Part shown: positions 43,673-52,938 of the stretch, piece by piece | Layout: each line of letters starts with the position of its first letter | Numbering within the stretch: position 1 is the stretch's first letter | Position numbers and translations under genes: made by a program | The notes under the pieces: generated by a model | What the model was told of the DNA's origin: nothing | Databases searched by the model: none | The model's input: only the letters and a program-made list of their open reading frames with translations | From: Streptomyces sp. MUM 2J | GTDB taxonomy: Bacteria; Actinomycetota; Actinomycetes; Streptomycetales; Streptomycetaceae | Direction: 5' to 3' | Assembly (NCBI RefSeq): GCF_022414535.1 | Contig: NZ_JADWYM010000035.1 | Span: 1 to 64,000 of the forward strand | DNA: 64,000 nt

Positions 43673-44583
43673 GGTACGAGCCCAGCGCCGCCGACCGGGC
43701 GCCCAGACCGGCCGGCTACACCCGCGAACCGCGCTACCTGGGCTACCGCGAGGCCGACAGGGCCCAGCCGTACGCGAGCTACTTCCGGGAACGGACCCGG
43801 CCCGTCCCGGAGCATGTCGTGCACGCCCTGGTCAGCGGGATGGCGCCGACCGAGCACGGGTACGGGGTCGACGAGGTCGCCGACCGGCTCGCCCGACCCG
43901 GACACGAGGCCGTGGAGACCGGCTGGACCCGCCTCCCCGGCGGGGGCGTCATGGTCAGCGTCCACACCCCGATGCCCGGCGCCACCGCCGACATGTGGGA
44001 CTGGTGGTTCGGCTGGCACAGCCGCGAGAGCGCGCGGTACAAGCTCTGGCACCCCGACGCCCACCAGTACTGCGCCCTGGGCGAGGACCGCGGCGCCGAC
44101 CGGACGCTGACCGACCGGCAGCGGTACATCGGCAACGTCTCCTACGTGGACGAGTACATCGGCGGCCGGGTGCAGCCGCTGGCGATCCGGTTCCTGGACC
44201 CCGAGAAGATGGGCATCGCCCCCGTCACCGGGACCACCCACATCTGCGCCCGCGTCGGCCTGAGTTCCCGTCCGTTGGCCTTCGGGTGGCTGGTCCACCA
44301 GGTCAGGCCCACCGAGGACGGTGCCGAGATGCGGTCCCGGTTCTTCCTCGGCGACGGCGCGCTGCTGAGCCTGCCCGCCCGCGCCCTGCCGCCCGGCCTG
44401 GCCACCCGCGCCCTCACCTCGGCCCCCGGCCGCACAGTCGGCCGCGTGGTGGCTCCCCGGGCCGCGCCGCGGCTGACGCCCGCCACGATCGGCACCGACA
44501 TGATCCACCACTGCGCCGCGGAGATGAACCACCTTGCCGCCTTCCTTCCCCGGCTCCACGAGGAATTCCAGGCCGGCCCATGA
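43669..44583 (+). CDS. PhlG-like (2,4-diacetylphloroglucinol hydrolase family) C-C hydrolase
   Basis: A 304-residue protein of the DAPG hydrolase family. Metal-site candidates sit in DWWFGWHSRESARYKLWHP, FLDPEKMGIAP and the terminal HHCAAEMNHLAAFLP. Family members cleave acyl groups from phloroglucinol rings using zinc and an unusual Bet v 1-like fold. Here it could inactivate an acylated phenolic antibiotic made by neighbours in soil, or the host's own product. Coupled to the TetR gene upstream. Substrate is an inference. Confidence 0.75.
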   Translation: MRYEPSAADRAPRPAGYTREPRYLGYREADRAQPYASYFRERTRPVPEHVVHALVSGMAPTEHGYGVDEVADRLARPGHEAVETGWTRLPGGGVMVSVHTPMPGATADMWDWWFGWHSRESARYKLWHPDAHQYCALGEDRGADRTLTDRQRYIGNVSYVDEYIGGRVQPLAIRFLDPEKMGIAPVTGTTHICARVGLSSRPLAFGWLVHQVRPTEDGAEMRSRFFLGDGALLSLPARALPPGLATRALTSAPGRTVGRVVAPRAAPRLTPATIGTDMIHHCAAEMNHLAAFLPRLHEEFQAGP

Positions 44584-44832
44584 GACGTGCGACCGGCCCG
44601 CCCGCCCTCGCCGAGCCGGGACCGTACCCCTCCGGCCGGCCCGCTCGTGATCGTCTGCGTGCAGTCGTTCGGCGCGGGAGCGGTCGTCGGCGTCCTGTAC
44701 GCCGAGCCTGTCGATGCTGCTCCCGCTGGCCGACCCGGCCTGGACGGCCGTACCGGCGGTGAGGTGACCGCAGCCGGGCGCCGGGTCGACCACGGTCCGG
44801 CCGCGCCCGGCGGATCGCCGGCCGCCGGCGCG

Positions 44833-46095
44833 TCACCGAGACGACTCGCCACCCGTGACGGCCGTGTCGGTGAGTGCGTCGGTGGCCACGTCGGCAGCCG
44901 GGGTCCCGGGTGCCGGGACCGCCTTTGGGCGCCGGGTGCCCACCAGGGCCAGCAGCAGGGCCGCCGCGGTCAGTGCCGCGCCCGCCGCGGCCACGGCCGG
45001 CAGCGCCTGTCCGCGGGCCAGCAGGAGACCGCCGAGCCAGCTGCCGAGCGCGATCCCCACGCAGAACGCCGAGTTGTTGACGGTCAGCGCCATGGTGGAC
45101 GACGACGGGCCCGCCGCGGACACGATGGCGGTGTTGAGGGCGGGGATCGTCGCGAAGTAGGCGGCCCCCAGCAGGCAGAACAGGCCCGCCACGGCCCACC
45201 GGCTTCCCGGCGGCAGCGCGAGCAGCAGCAGACCCGCCGCGGCCGTGCCCAGCGTCACGGGGACGGCCGCGGACGGGAACCGGTCGGCCGCCCGGCCGCC
45301 CACCGTGTTGCCGGCGATGCCCCCGAGCCCGTACAGCAGCAGAAGCACGGTGACGCCCCGGGTGCCGAACCCGGCGGACTCGGTGAGGTACGGGGAGGCG
45401 TAGGTGTAGAGGGCGAAGACCCCCGCGGTGCCCAGCGTGATCACCACGGCCACCAGCAGCATCCGGCCCGGCAGGACGAAGCGGAGCCGGCCGGCACCCG
45501 CACCGCCCGGCCGACAGGCGCCGGCCGCCCCTGCCGTGGCTCCCGGCGCCGCCTCGGGTACGGCGCACCGGGCGAGCAGTGCAGCGGCGGCCAGGCTCAG
45601 CGCGGCCAGCGCCCAGAACGTGGCTCGCCAGCCGAAAGCGTTCCCGATCAGGGTGCCGGCCGGCACCCCGGCCACGCTGGACAGGCCGATGCCGAGCGTG
45701 ACCTTCGCCCCCCACGCGGCCCTCCGGTCCGGCGGTGCCATGTCCCGGGCGGCCGCCACGAAGGCGGCGATGAGGGTGGAGTGGACGACGGCGCTCACCA
45801 CACGGCCCGCGAGCAGCCAGCCGAAGCCGGGGGCCAGCGCGGCCAGCGCGTTCCCCAGCACGAACACGCCCATCATGGCGGGCAGGAGGGTGGCACGGCG
45901 CAGCCGGGCGGTGGCCGCGGTGACGAACGGGCCGACCAGGACGACCGCGACGGCGTACACGGTGATCAGCAGGCCGACGGCGGTCAGTGAGACGCCGACG
46001 TCCCGCGCGATGTCCGGCAGGATGCCGGCGATGACACTCTCGGCGGTGCCGATGCAGAAGGTGCATACCATCATCGCGAGGACGGGCAGCGGCAT
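44833..46095 (-). CDS. MFS exporter (AraJ/DHA1 type)
   Basis: A 420-residue, 12-helix transporter beginning MPLPVLAMMVCTFCIGTAES, typical of arabinose-efflux/chloramphenicol-resistance MFS proteins (VIAGILPDIARDVGVSLTAV). ATG 46095 follows GAGGAG. It lies at the end of the minus-strand arm of the cyclitol-type cluster, 90 bases after the acyltransferase, and could export the product. Confidence 0.88.
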   Translation of the reverse strand: MPLPVLAMMVCTFCIGTAESVIAGILPDIARDVGVSLTAVGLLITVYAVAVVLVGPFVTAATARLRRATLLPAMMGVFVLGNALAALAPGFGWLLAGRVVSAVVHSTLIAAFVAAARDMAPPDRRAAWGAKVTLGIGLSSVAGVPAGTLIGNAFGWRATFWALAALSLAAAALLARCAVPEAAPGATAGAAGACRPGGAGAGRLRFVLPGRMLLVAVVITLGTAGVFALYTYASPYLTESAGFGTRGVTVLLLLYGLGGIAGNTVGGRAADRFPSAAVPVTLGTAAAGLLLLALPPGSRWAVAGLFCLLGAAYFATIPALNTAIVSAAGPSSSTMALTVNNSAFCVGIALGSWLGGLLLARGQALPAVAAAGAALTAAALLLALVGTRRPKAVPAPGTPAADVATDALTDTAVTGGESSR

Positions 46096-46185
46096 GGAGG
46101 TCTCCTCGGTGGTCGGCCCAGCCGGGTGCCGGCGCCCTCCTGGCAAGGGCCAAAAGAGCGCCGGCGGGCCGGGGCTGCGGGCGGG

Positions 46186-47391
46186 TCAGGGTGTGCCGAC
46201 GGTGACCGGCCGTTCGCTCCCGTCGCTCGCGGGCACGGGGGCCACGGCCGCGTGCCGCATGCGGGCGGCGCGGGCCCGGCGCGCCCAGGCCCGCACGGCG
46301 GGCCGCTCGACACCGGCGTACAGCAGCCAGGCCAGCAGCAGGCTGACCGCGGCGATCAGCGCGGCCACGACGGCGGCCTCGGCGAACGAGCCCGCCTCGC
46401 GGTAGCCGAACCGCTCCTGTACGACGGACAGCAGGATCTGGTGGACCAGGTAGAAGGCGAACGACACCTCTCCGAGCCATACCCACACGCGTCCGCTGAC
46501 TGCGGTGCCGCGGCCTTGTGCGTCCCGGGCCGCCGCGGCGGAGATGAGCAGCGCGAACGGCACGACGACGACGGCGTTCAGGGAGAACAGGAAGGGCACC
46601 TGGAGGCTCAGCGCGTACGCCGCCACCGTGACGGCCAGCGCGGGCAGCACCCCGAGGCCGATCCACCGGCCGGACAGCACGATCCGGGCCATCAGGATGC
46701 CGAGCAGGAAGTCGAGCACCCGGGCGGGCGGGAAGATGTAGACGAGCCACATCTGGGTGATGGAGTGGCCGTACAGCGGCGAGTTGGCGTGGTGCGGACC
46801 GAACGTCTCACCGGCGGGCAGCAGTTGCACGAGCAGCGGCAGCAGCACGATCACCGCGGCCGTGCCGCCGGCCCACTGCCAGAGCCGCTCGGCGCGGATC
46901 CGGCGCACGGCGCGGTACAGCGCCGGGAACAGCAGGTAGAAGACCAGCTCGCAGGAGAGCGACCAGCTGGGGTTGTTGATGCTGAAGAACACGTCGTCGC
47001 GCGGTATCCACGCCTGCAGGAGCAGGAAGTTGGGGATGCCCCGTCCCCAGGTCGCCGACACGTACGCGTAGGAGGCCAGGGCGAGGAAGAAGGTGACGAC
47101 GTGGTTGGGCACGATCTTCACGACCCGGCGCCCCCAGAAGGCACGGGTGGTGTCGTCGTCGCGGGCGGACCAGGCCAGCACGAAGCCGCTGAGGATGAAG
47201 AAGAAGGTGACACCGGCCCAGCCGCCGTTCTTCACGGCGGCGGCGAACGGGCCGTGCTCCTCACCGGAGGTGGAGTAGGCGTCGAGCAGCGACAGGTGGA
47301 AGAGGAAGACGAGGAAGGCGGCGAAGAACCGCATCCCGGTCAGTGAGGAGAGCCGGGGCGAACGCCCGGGCACAGGGGGAGCAGCGGACAC
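46186..47391 (-). CDS. Membrane acyltransferase, family 3 (OafA/YrhL type)
   Basis: A 401-residue protein with about ten helices. LTGMRFFAAFLVFLFHLSLL places the conserved Arg and His of acyltransferase 3 at the end of helix 1; FFFILSGFVLAWS and SWSLSCELVFYLLFP are other family motifs. Such enzymes acylate sugars, antibiotics or surface glycans using acyl-CoA. GTG 47391 chosen for AGG spacing; a GTG nine bases earlier is possible. Next to the cyclitol genes, so product acylation is plausible but unproven. Confidence 0.87.
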   Translation of the reverse strand: MSAAPPVPGRSPRLSSLTGMRFFAAFLVFLFHLSLLDAYSTSGEEHGPFAAAVKNGGWAGVTFFFILSGFVLAWSARDDDTTRAFWGRRVVKIVPNHVVTFFLALASYAYVSATWGRGIPNFLLLQAWIPRDDVFFSINNPSWSLSCELVFYLLFPALYRAVRRIRAERLWQWAGGTAAVIVLLPLLVQLLPAGETFGPHHANSPLYGHSITQMWLVYIFPPARVLDFLLGILMARIVLSGRWIGLGVLPALAVTVAAYALSLQVPFLFSLNAVVVVPFALLISAAAARDAQGRGTAVSGRVWVWLGEVSFAFYLVHQILLSVVQERFGYREAGSFAEAAVVAALIAAVSLLLAWLLYAGVERPAVRAWARRARAARMRHAAVAPVPASDGSERPVTVGTP

Positions 47392-47482
47392 GAGGATCAC
47401 CTCGACGTGGGAGAACGGGCAGAGGAGGCCCCGGCCGGCGGGCCGCGCAGCATGCGTGGCGACCTGACCGGCGCAGGGCGGT

Positions 47483-47506
47483 GCCGGGCACCCGGGGGTG
47501 CCCGGC
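47483..47506 (-). terminator. Hairpin after the flavin oxidase gene
   Basis: GCCGGGCACCC and GGGTGCCCGGC form an 11-bp stem, just beyond the stop at 47590 on the minus strand. It may partly separate the oxidase from the acyltransferase gene. Confidence 0.55.
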
Positions 47507-47589
47507 CGGAAAGGGGCGGGCAGGTGCCGTCCGGCGGTTGCCGGAGGGAGGGGGGCCGGGCCGCCTGGGCGCCTGACGGGTGTGCCGGG

Positions 47590-49323
47590 TCAGGCGGGGC
47601 GAACCGACTGGGCGTGGTGGAAGAAGCCGGTGGGGTCCCAGGAAGCCTTCACCTTCTGGAGCCGCCGGTAGCCGCCCTTGTAGTACAGCTCGTGCCAGGG
47701 GAGGCCCGAGCTGTTCCAGCGCGGGTCCCCGAGGTCGACGTCGGCGTAGTTGACGAAGCAGCCGTCGGTGGTGTCGTTCGGCACCGGCACACCGCCGGTC
47801 GCGGCGAACATGTCGCGGTAGCACTCCCGCACCCAGGCGATGTTGGCCGTGTCGTCCGCCGCGTCCTCCCACAACGAGACGACCTGGTACTTCAGCACCG
47901 AGTCCCGCTGTGGCACCGCGGTCGCGTCCGGCGCGACCCGGTTCACCGCACCGCCGTACGAGGCGATCATCAGCAGCGCGCCGGGGTTGTGGAAGTCGTC
48001 GCGGGTCAGGTGCCGGTAGGCGGCGGAGATCTGGGCGTCGGTGTACGTACGGCGTGCGTACACCGACTTGCCCTTGAACCGGACCGTCGGGTCCGGGCCG
48101 GTGAACCCAGGCCACTGGGTGGCGTGCAGCCAGGGCATCCGCCGGTACTGGCGGACCTGGGGCCGGACCCCGACCCCGGCCCCGACCTCGGCCATGTAGC
48201 TGCGCAGGAGGCGCTCGGCACCAGGCGCACCGGCGTCGACCAGCGAGTCCAGCACCACGGCGCCACCCGACTTGTGGAACGGCTTGAGCTGGCTGAACAG
48301 TGCCGTGTACGGCGAGTCGGGGGCGCTGTTGCGGGTGTGCCACTCGCCGTGGTTCCACATCAGCCGGGTGAAGCGGGCCTCGGTCAGCTCCTCCCACGGC
48401 CAGGCGACCTCGCTCAGCCACACCTCGCGCGGCGGCGCGGGCAGTTGGGCTGCCGGGTCGTCGCCGCGGGCATCCGGGGAGCGCAGCCAGTAGCGGGTGA
48501 CCACACCGAAGTTGCCGCCGCCACCTCCCGTGTGCGCCCACCACAGCTCCCGGTTCGGGTCTCCGGGCTCGCGGGTCGCGATGACCGCACGGGCGCGGCC
48601 GTCCGCCCCGACGACCACGGTTTCGATGCCGTACAGATGGTCCACGGCGAGGCCGTCGCGCCGGCTCATGGAGCCGTAGCCGCCGCCCTGGATGTGGCCG
48701 CCGGCGGCGACCGTGGGGCAGTTGCCGGCCGGGAGGTAGACGCCCCACCCCTTGTAGAGCCGGTCGTAGACCCGGCCGAGGACGGCGCCGGGCTGCACGG
48801 AGAAGGCCCGGCGGCGCTCGTCGTAGGCGATGTCGTCCATCCGCGACAGGTCGAGGACGACCGCGATGTCGTCGCTGGTGGTGAAGTTCTCGTAGCAGTG
48901 GCCGCCGCTGCGCACCGCCAGCCGCCGGCCGCTGTCGACCGCGTGCTGCACGGCCCGCACGACGTCGGCGGTGGACGTGGCCAGGACGATCCGCTCGGGG
49001 CTCCCGGTCCAGCGCTGGTTGGTGCCTCGCCGCAGGTCGGCGTAGCGCTGGTCGGCCGGACCCACCGTGACCGGGGAAGCGCCCGTGTCGGGCGCCGGGC
49101 CCGCGACGGGGCCGCCGCGGGCCGTCCCCGCCGCGGCGGCGGGGCTCAGCCCGGCCGCGGTCACCGCGAGCGCGCCGCCCGCCGCGGCCGTGCCGGAGAG
49201 GAACGTCCGGCGGTGCACGCGCGTACCGGCCGCGGCCCGCGCCACGGGGTTCCGGGCCGCATCGGCGGCTGCCGGCCCGGCGGACGGGGCCGCGTCGGAG
49301 GGAAGGAAGGCAGGGGAAGGCAT
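47590..49323 (-). CDS. Exported bicovalent FAD oxidase (berberine-bridge type)
   Basis: 577 residues. A twin-arginine signal (HRRTFLSGTAAAGGALAVTA) precedes a PCMH-type FAD domain. The histidine in RSGGHCYENF and cysteine in PAGNCPTVAAGGHIQGGGYG are those that bind FAD covalently in GOOX/BBE enzymes. The BBE C-terminal motif is CFVNYADVDLGD with WDPTGFFHHAQSV. Relatives oxidise sugars, cyclitols or polyketide alcohols outside or inside the cell. ATG 49323 follows AAGGA. In this cluster it may oxidise a carbasugar hydroxyl; that is inference. Confidence 0.87.
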   Translation of the reverse strand: MPSPAFLPSDAAPSAGPAAADAARNPVARAAAGTRVHRRTFLSGTAAAGGALAVTAAGLSPAAAAGTARGGPVAGPAPDTGASPVTVGPADQRYADLRRGTNQRWTGSPERIVLATSTADVVRAVQHAVDSGRRLAVRSGGHCYENFTTSDDIAVVLDLSRMDDIAYDERRRAFSVQPGAVLGRVYDRLYKGWGVYLPAGNCPTVAAGGHIQGGGYGSMSRRDGLAVDHLYGIETVVVGADGRARAVIATREPGDPNRELWWAHTGGGGGNFGVVTRYWLRSPDARGDDPAAQLPAPPREVWLSEVAWPWEELTEARFTRLMWNHGEWHTRNSAPDSPYTALFSQLKPFHKSGGAVVLDSLVDAGAPGAERLLRSYMAEVGAGVGVRPQVRQYRRMPWLHATQWPGFTGPDPTVRFKGKSVYARRTYTDAQISAAYRHLTRDDFHNPGALLMIASYGGAVNRVAPDATAVPQRDSVLKYQVVSLWEDAADDTANIAWVRECYRDMFAATGGVPVPNDTTDGCFVNYADVDLGDPRWNSSGLPWHELYYKGGYRRLQKVKASWDPTGFFHHAQSVRPA

Positions 49324-49457
49324 GAGTGAGAGTCCTTGAGATGAGGGGCCGACGGGAGAGCGGGAGAGGGCTGGGCCGGTTCCGGTTGTGCGGTTCCGGA
49401 GTGCCGGGAGAGTCGTGGAAGTCCCATGCCGTGCTGTGAGGGACTTGCGCAGCGCCC

Positions 49458-50222
49458 CTAAGGGGCGCGCTGGACGTCCAGGGCGTCCAGACGGAGGCCG
49501 AACCAGTCGAGGACGCGGGCGACGCGGAGGGCTTCCGCGAGGTCGAGGGCGGTCGGCCCGGTGACGACGCCGTGCTGCGCGAACGCCTCCAGGGCGCGGG
49601 GCGACAGCGCCACGGCCGTCCCGGGGAACAGCAGCCGCTGGGCGAGGTCGGCGCCCCGGTCCGGACCGGCCCCGGGCTGCGTCGACCACAGGAGGTACGG
49701 GGCCGGCGCGCCGCGGTCGATGGCCTCGGCCCAGCGCGGGGAGGAGAGGTCGCGGAGCAGCATGTCGTACAGCAGGTGGGCTCCGGCGATCCCGGCGCGG
49801 GACCGCATCGCCTTCGCCTCCCAGCCGCCGATCAGGTCGAGGCGGGCATCGACGAGGGCGTCCACTGCCGGGACGGAGTACTCGATGGCGACCGGCCGGG
49901 CCGCGGGGGAGGCGGTGGCCGCCTCGGACAGCAGCCTCCGCATCAGCCGCCGGTAACCGGCCGGCCCGTGGACGGGGCCGGTGATGCGGGTGCCGTGGGC
50001 GGAGAGCCGTCCCGGAGAGCGTCCCCCGGGGGCGGGCGGCGGCAGCAGGTCCTGGACGCCGCCGGCTGCTCCGCCGAGGGCGGCTTCGAGGCCGGGTCCG
50101 AGGGTCGGTTCGCCGGTCTCCGCAGCGGTGCGCCGGCGGTCCAGCCAGACCGCCACGCGGGCCGCCGCCGCTCTGCGCAGCGGCCCGGCCGGACGGATCG
50201 GTAACGGGGTGAGCGTGTCCAT
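49458..50222 (-). CDS. Transaldolase-like protein lacking the catalytic core
   Basis: 254 residues against about 370 for actinobacterial transaldolase. RVAVWLDRRRTAAETG aligns to the family start (VAIWLD...). The carboxyl half aligns throughout: SVPAVDALVDARLD (family SRVDTEIDKRLD), MRSRAGIAGAHLLYDMLL (GKAAIANARLAY), PYLLWSTQPGA (PLWASTG), LLFPGTAVALSPRALEAFAQ (LVAPNTVNTMPEATLEA), HGVVTGPTA. About 110 residues spanning barrel strands 2-4 with the Schiff-base lysine are missing. Transaldolase handles sedoheptulose 7-phosphate, the substrate of the cyclase nearby. It may be a decaying gene, or a non-catalytic binding or helper protein. ATG with AGGGA. Confidence 0.7.
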   Translation of the reverse strand: MDTLTPLPIRPAGPLRRAAAARVAVWLDRRRTAAETGEPTLGPGLEAALGGAAGGVQDLLPPPAPGGRSPGRLSAHGTRITGPVHGPAGYRRLMRRLLSEAATASPAARPVAIEYSVPAVDALVDARLDLIGGWEAKAMRSRAGIAGAHLLYDMLLRDLSSPRWAEAIDRGAPAPYLLWSTQPGAGPDRGADLAQRLLFPGTAVALSPRALEAFAQHGVVTGPTALDLAEALRVARVLDWFGLRLDALDVQRAP

Positions 50223-50444
50223 GAGGATTCCCTGAAGGATCGAGGTGCGGCGTACGGCATGGTGGCGCGCGGCCCGTGCCGTGGTGCGCGGTCTGGTCGG
50301 GCATGCCGGGGTCCCGGTGCGGCGTACGGCGTGCGGCGGGTCCCGCGGTGTCGCGGCCGGGCGCGGCCTGCCGCGAGCGCCTCGGCGCGGTACGGTCGCC
50401 AGGGTGGCGTGGGCTGGCCGTGGGTGTGGCCACCGGCCCGGTGG

Positions 50445-51512
50445 TCAGGGGCGGTCGTGCCAGCGCAGGTCTCCCGGGGTGGCGCGGCGGGCCGTGGTCT
50501 GCCGTTCGTACGGCAGTGAACCGTCCGGCATGCTGATGATCTCCATCTGGATGCCGATCGGGGTGCTGAAGTAGAGCCACCGGTCCCCGGCGATCGGACC
50601 CTGGGTGATCGTCTCCGGCTCGCCCATCAGGGCCACGCCCGGCTGCTCGCGAAGATACGCGGCGGCCGCGTCCACGTCGTCGACGTAGAAGGCCAGGTGG
50701 TGGCCGCCGATGTCGCTGTTGCGCGGCGGCCGGGAGCGCAGGGCGCCGGTTCCGCTCTGGATGAGTTCGCAGTTGGCGGTCGGCCCGGTGCGCAGCAGGG
50801 CCCGCCGCGACTGCTCGGCGCCGGGCGGCCAGTGCCCGTCCGTCCCGGTGCCGGGCCCCGCCGCGCTCTCCACGGTTTCCGCGCCGAGTACGTCGGTGAA
50901 GAAGGCGACGGCGGCATCGAGGTCGGCGACGGTGTAGCTGACGTGCTCCACGCCCAGCAGGCCCAGGGACCGCTGCACGGCGGTGGTGTGCGGGCCGGGC
51001 ACGGGGACGAAACGCCGCCCGTCCGGCCGGACACGCCCGCGCACCGACAGCAGCATGCCCCAGGGGGTCAGGAACCAGCGGCGGGACCTGCCGGGGGAAC
51101 CCGACGGCCCCAGGCGGACGGTGCCTGCACGGCGCAGGTGCTCGTCGGCCGCGTCCGGATCGGTGACCGCCAGGGCGAGGTGGTGGCCACCGACGTCGTT
51201 CGGGCCGGGCGGGGAGACGAGTTGGTCGGGGGTGGCGTACTCGAAGAGTTCAAGGTTGGTACGGGGACCGAGCCGGACCAGGGCGACCTGGGCGCGGGCC
51301 CGCGGGTGGACACCGAGTTTCCGGGTCATCCAGTCTCCGGAGGGGTCCTCGACCGGCCCCTCCCGGTAGCAGAGTTCTCCCCCCAGGACATCGGTGACGT
51401 AGGCGACCGCCTCGTCGAGACGCGGCACCGTGAAGGCGTGGTGATCCACCGCGCGGGCGGTGGGCAGGCCGGCGAGGACCGGCGAGGACGACGCCGTGAC
51501 GGCGTTGAGCAT
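50445..51512 (-). CDS. Two-module VOC protein, resembling 2-epi-5-epi-valiolone epimerase
   Basis: A 355-residue protein with two VOC modules. First: DHHAFTVPRLDEAVAYVTDV and VGGHHLALAVTDPD. Second: VEHVSYTVADLDAAVAFFTD, IGGHHLAFYVDDVD and IGIQMEIISMP. The second module keeps a His-His-Glu metal set; in the first the glutamate position reads LLSVRG and seems lost. C7-cyclitol clusters (cetoniacytone CetB, validamycin ValD) encode two-module VOC epimerases of this size, and the cyclase gene is on the other side of the MarR gene. Strong GAGGGGG site. Start and MarR-type palindrome lie 116 bases apart. Dioxygenase activity is the alternative. Confidence 0.75.
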   Translation of the reverse strand: MLNAVTASSSPVLAGLPTARAVDHHAFTVPRLDEAVAYVTDVLGGELCYREGPVEDPSGDWMTRKLGVHPRARAQVALVRLGPRTNLELFEYATPDQLVSPPGPNDVGGHHLALAVTDPDAADEHLRRAGTVRLGPSGSPGRSRRWFLTPWGMLLSVRGRVRPDGRRFVPVPGPHTTAVQRSLGLLGVEHVSYTVADLDAAVAFFTDVLGAETVESAAGPGTGTDGHWPPGAEQSRRALLRTGPTANCELIQSGTGALRSRPPRNSDIGGHHLAFYVDDVDAAAAYLREQPGVALMGEPETITQGPIAGDRWLYFSTPIGIQMEIISMPDGSLPYERQTTARRATPGDLRWHDRP

Positions 51513-51628
51513 GGTTCCCCCTCGAAACGGCACGCCGGGTCCAGTTCGGTACACGGCGCGCGGATGCTCGGACGTCGGCCCCGCCTCGCGACCGGGGGCC
51601 GACCGAGAGCGACAGTATGACAATGTCG

Positions 51629-51640
51629 TTGCGCACGCAA
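51629..51640. promoter_or_regulatory. Palindromic MarR-type operator, copy 1
   Basis: TTGCGCACGCAA in the divergent region between the VOC and MarR genes. The near-identical TTGCGTACGCAA precedes the cyclase gene. Confidence 0.6.
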
Positions 51641-51938
51641 GGAAGTACTTTGACCGATCAGATGCCGATTCCCCCCTGAAATGGTCTTTGAACTGTGGTT
51701 TTGCCGATTCGGGAGAAGCGGTCGAGTGCTAGTCAAGTCAAGAAGCCATGGATCTCTATGTGTAGGCATGGAAAAGGTATGTCCCTGGAGGGTTTCCTTG
51801 GCTGGCGGGGCCTCGTACCCTGGGCTTGTTCTGGCCGTCCCGCTCACCGCGGGACCGAGCCCAGCCTCCCCCCTCACCGCGGCCGGAAGCCCCTCGGCGG
51901 GCGGTGGAACCCTCGGGCACCCTGGAGAAGTCGACATC

Positions 51939-52382
51939 ATGCGAGCGCGTAAGGAAGACAGCGTCGAGCTGTGGAGTCAACTGTCGGTTCTCGTCGCGGA
52001 GGTCGGGACCGCGCTGGACCGGAGGCTCTCACAGGACTACGAGCTGGGCCTCACCGATTTCCTCGCACTGAGGGCGCTCGCCAACGGTGACCCGTCGGGA
52101 ATCCGCATGAACGAGCTCGCCCAGCTCCTGGGCCTCAACCAGTCGTCCGCCACCCGTGCCGTGCAACGGCTGGAGTCGCGCGGCCTGGTCGAGAGGGGGG
52201 CGCACGCGACCGACCGCAGGGGCGTGGTGGTGCGTATCACCGAGGCCGGCCGCGACCTGGCCGCGGAGATAGGCGGCCTCTTCCGGCGCGAGGTCGGCAC
52301 GGCGCTGGAAGTGGCCTCCATGGACAGCAGAACCAGCTCCGTCGTCGCACGACTGCGGTACGCCCCGAGGCTCGACCGCTGA
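51939..52382 (+). CDS. MarR-family regulator of the cyclitol-type cluster
   Basis: A 147-residue MarR protein: TDFLALRALANGDPSGIRMN, ELAQLLGLNQSSATRAVQRL and ESRGLVERGAHATDRRGVVV form the wHTH. ATG 51939 is chosen (GGAG eight bases before). Two TTGCGYACGCAA palindromes, one before this gene and the VOC gene, one before the cyclase, are good candidate targets, making it the cluster's switch. Confidence 0.88.
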   Translation: MRARKEDSVELWSQLSVLVAEVGTALDRRLSQDYELGLTDFLALRALANGDPSGIRMNELAQLLGLNQSSATRAVQRLESRGLVERGAHATDRRGVVVRITEAGRDLAAEIGGLFRREVGTALEVASMDSRTSSVVARLRYAPRLDR

Positions 52383-52498
52383 CCCCCACCGTGCCGCTCC
52401 GGACCACCGTGCGGCGAGCCGCCCCGCAGCGACTCGCCGACGCCCCGAACCGCGCAGCACCCGGGCCGGCCCGCACCGCTCCGTGCCGGCCCGCCCCC

Positions 52499-52529
52499 GA
52501 AGCCCCCGCCCTCCACGGACGGGGGCTTC
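52499..52529 (+). terminator. Terminator hairpin after marR
   Basis: GAAGCCCCCG pairs with CGGGGGCTTC around an 11-base loop, followed by CCCGCTTCCCC. Confidence 0.6.
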
Positions 52530-52755
52530 CCGCTTCCCCGGCGGCAGGGCGACCCGTCACCCGATCAGGCGTCCCGGCCGGCCGGGCGCCGAAGGAACGC
52601 GCAATCCCCCGCTCCTTGCGGAGACATGCATCAGTCGAGCACTTCCGGACATCCCAGAGCGCGGCGGCGAGGGTGAATCCCAGGTGGGGGCTGGCTTCAC
52701 GCCGCAGCACAGCCGCTTTCCGGCCGCGTTTCCTGTCGCACACCCACCCATGTTC

Positions 52756-52767
52756 TTGCGTACGCAA
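52756..52767. promoter_or_regulatory. Palindromic MarR-type operator, copy 2
   Basis: TTGCGTACGCAA, a perfect 12-bp palindrome, one base different from the copy at 51629-51640. Confidence 0.6.
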
Positions 52768-52938
52768 TGAAATCTGTGTCAGGGTCGATCTCGGCGACGG
52801 GGGGGCAGGCCACGACGCCGTGGCCACGTCCCGCGCAGGCGGCCCAGGAGGCTTCGCGGCGCGGAGACCCGAGAGCACTGCCCCGACCGGATTCGCAACG
52901 AACCCGAACCGAGACTCTTCGTCGGAGGCGGAAACCTG

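Larger units (their letters stand above)
52383..52938. promoter_or_regulatory. Leader and promoter region of the cyclase operon
   Basis: A 556-base gap holding the marR terminator hairpin (52499-52529) and the operator palindrome (52756-52767). About 170 bases separate the palindrome from the cyclase ATG, so the mRNA leader may be long. No gene is visible. Confidence 0.5.
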
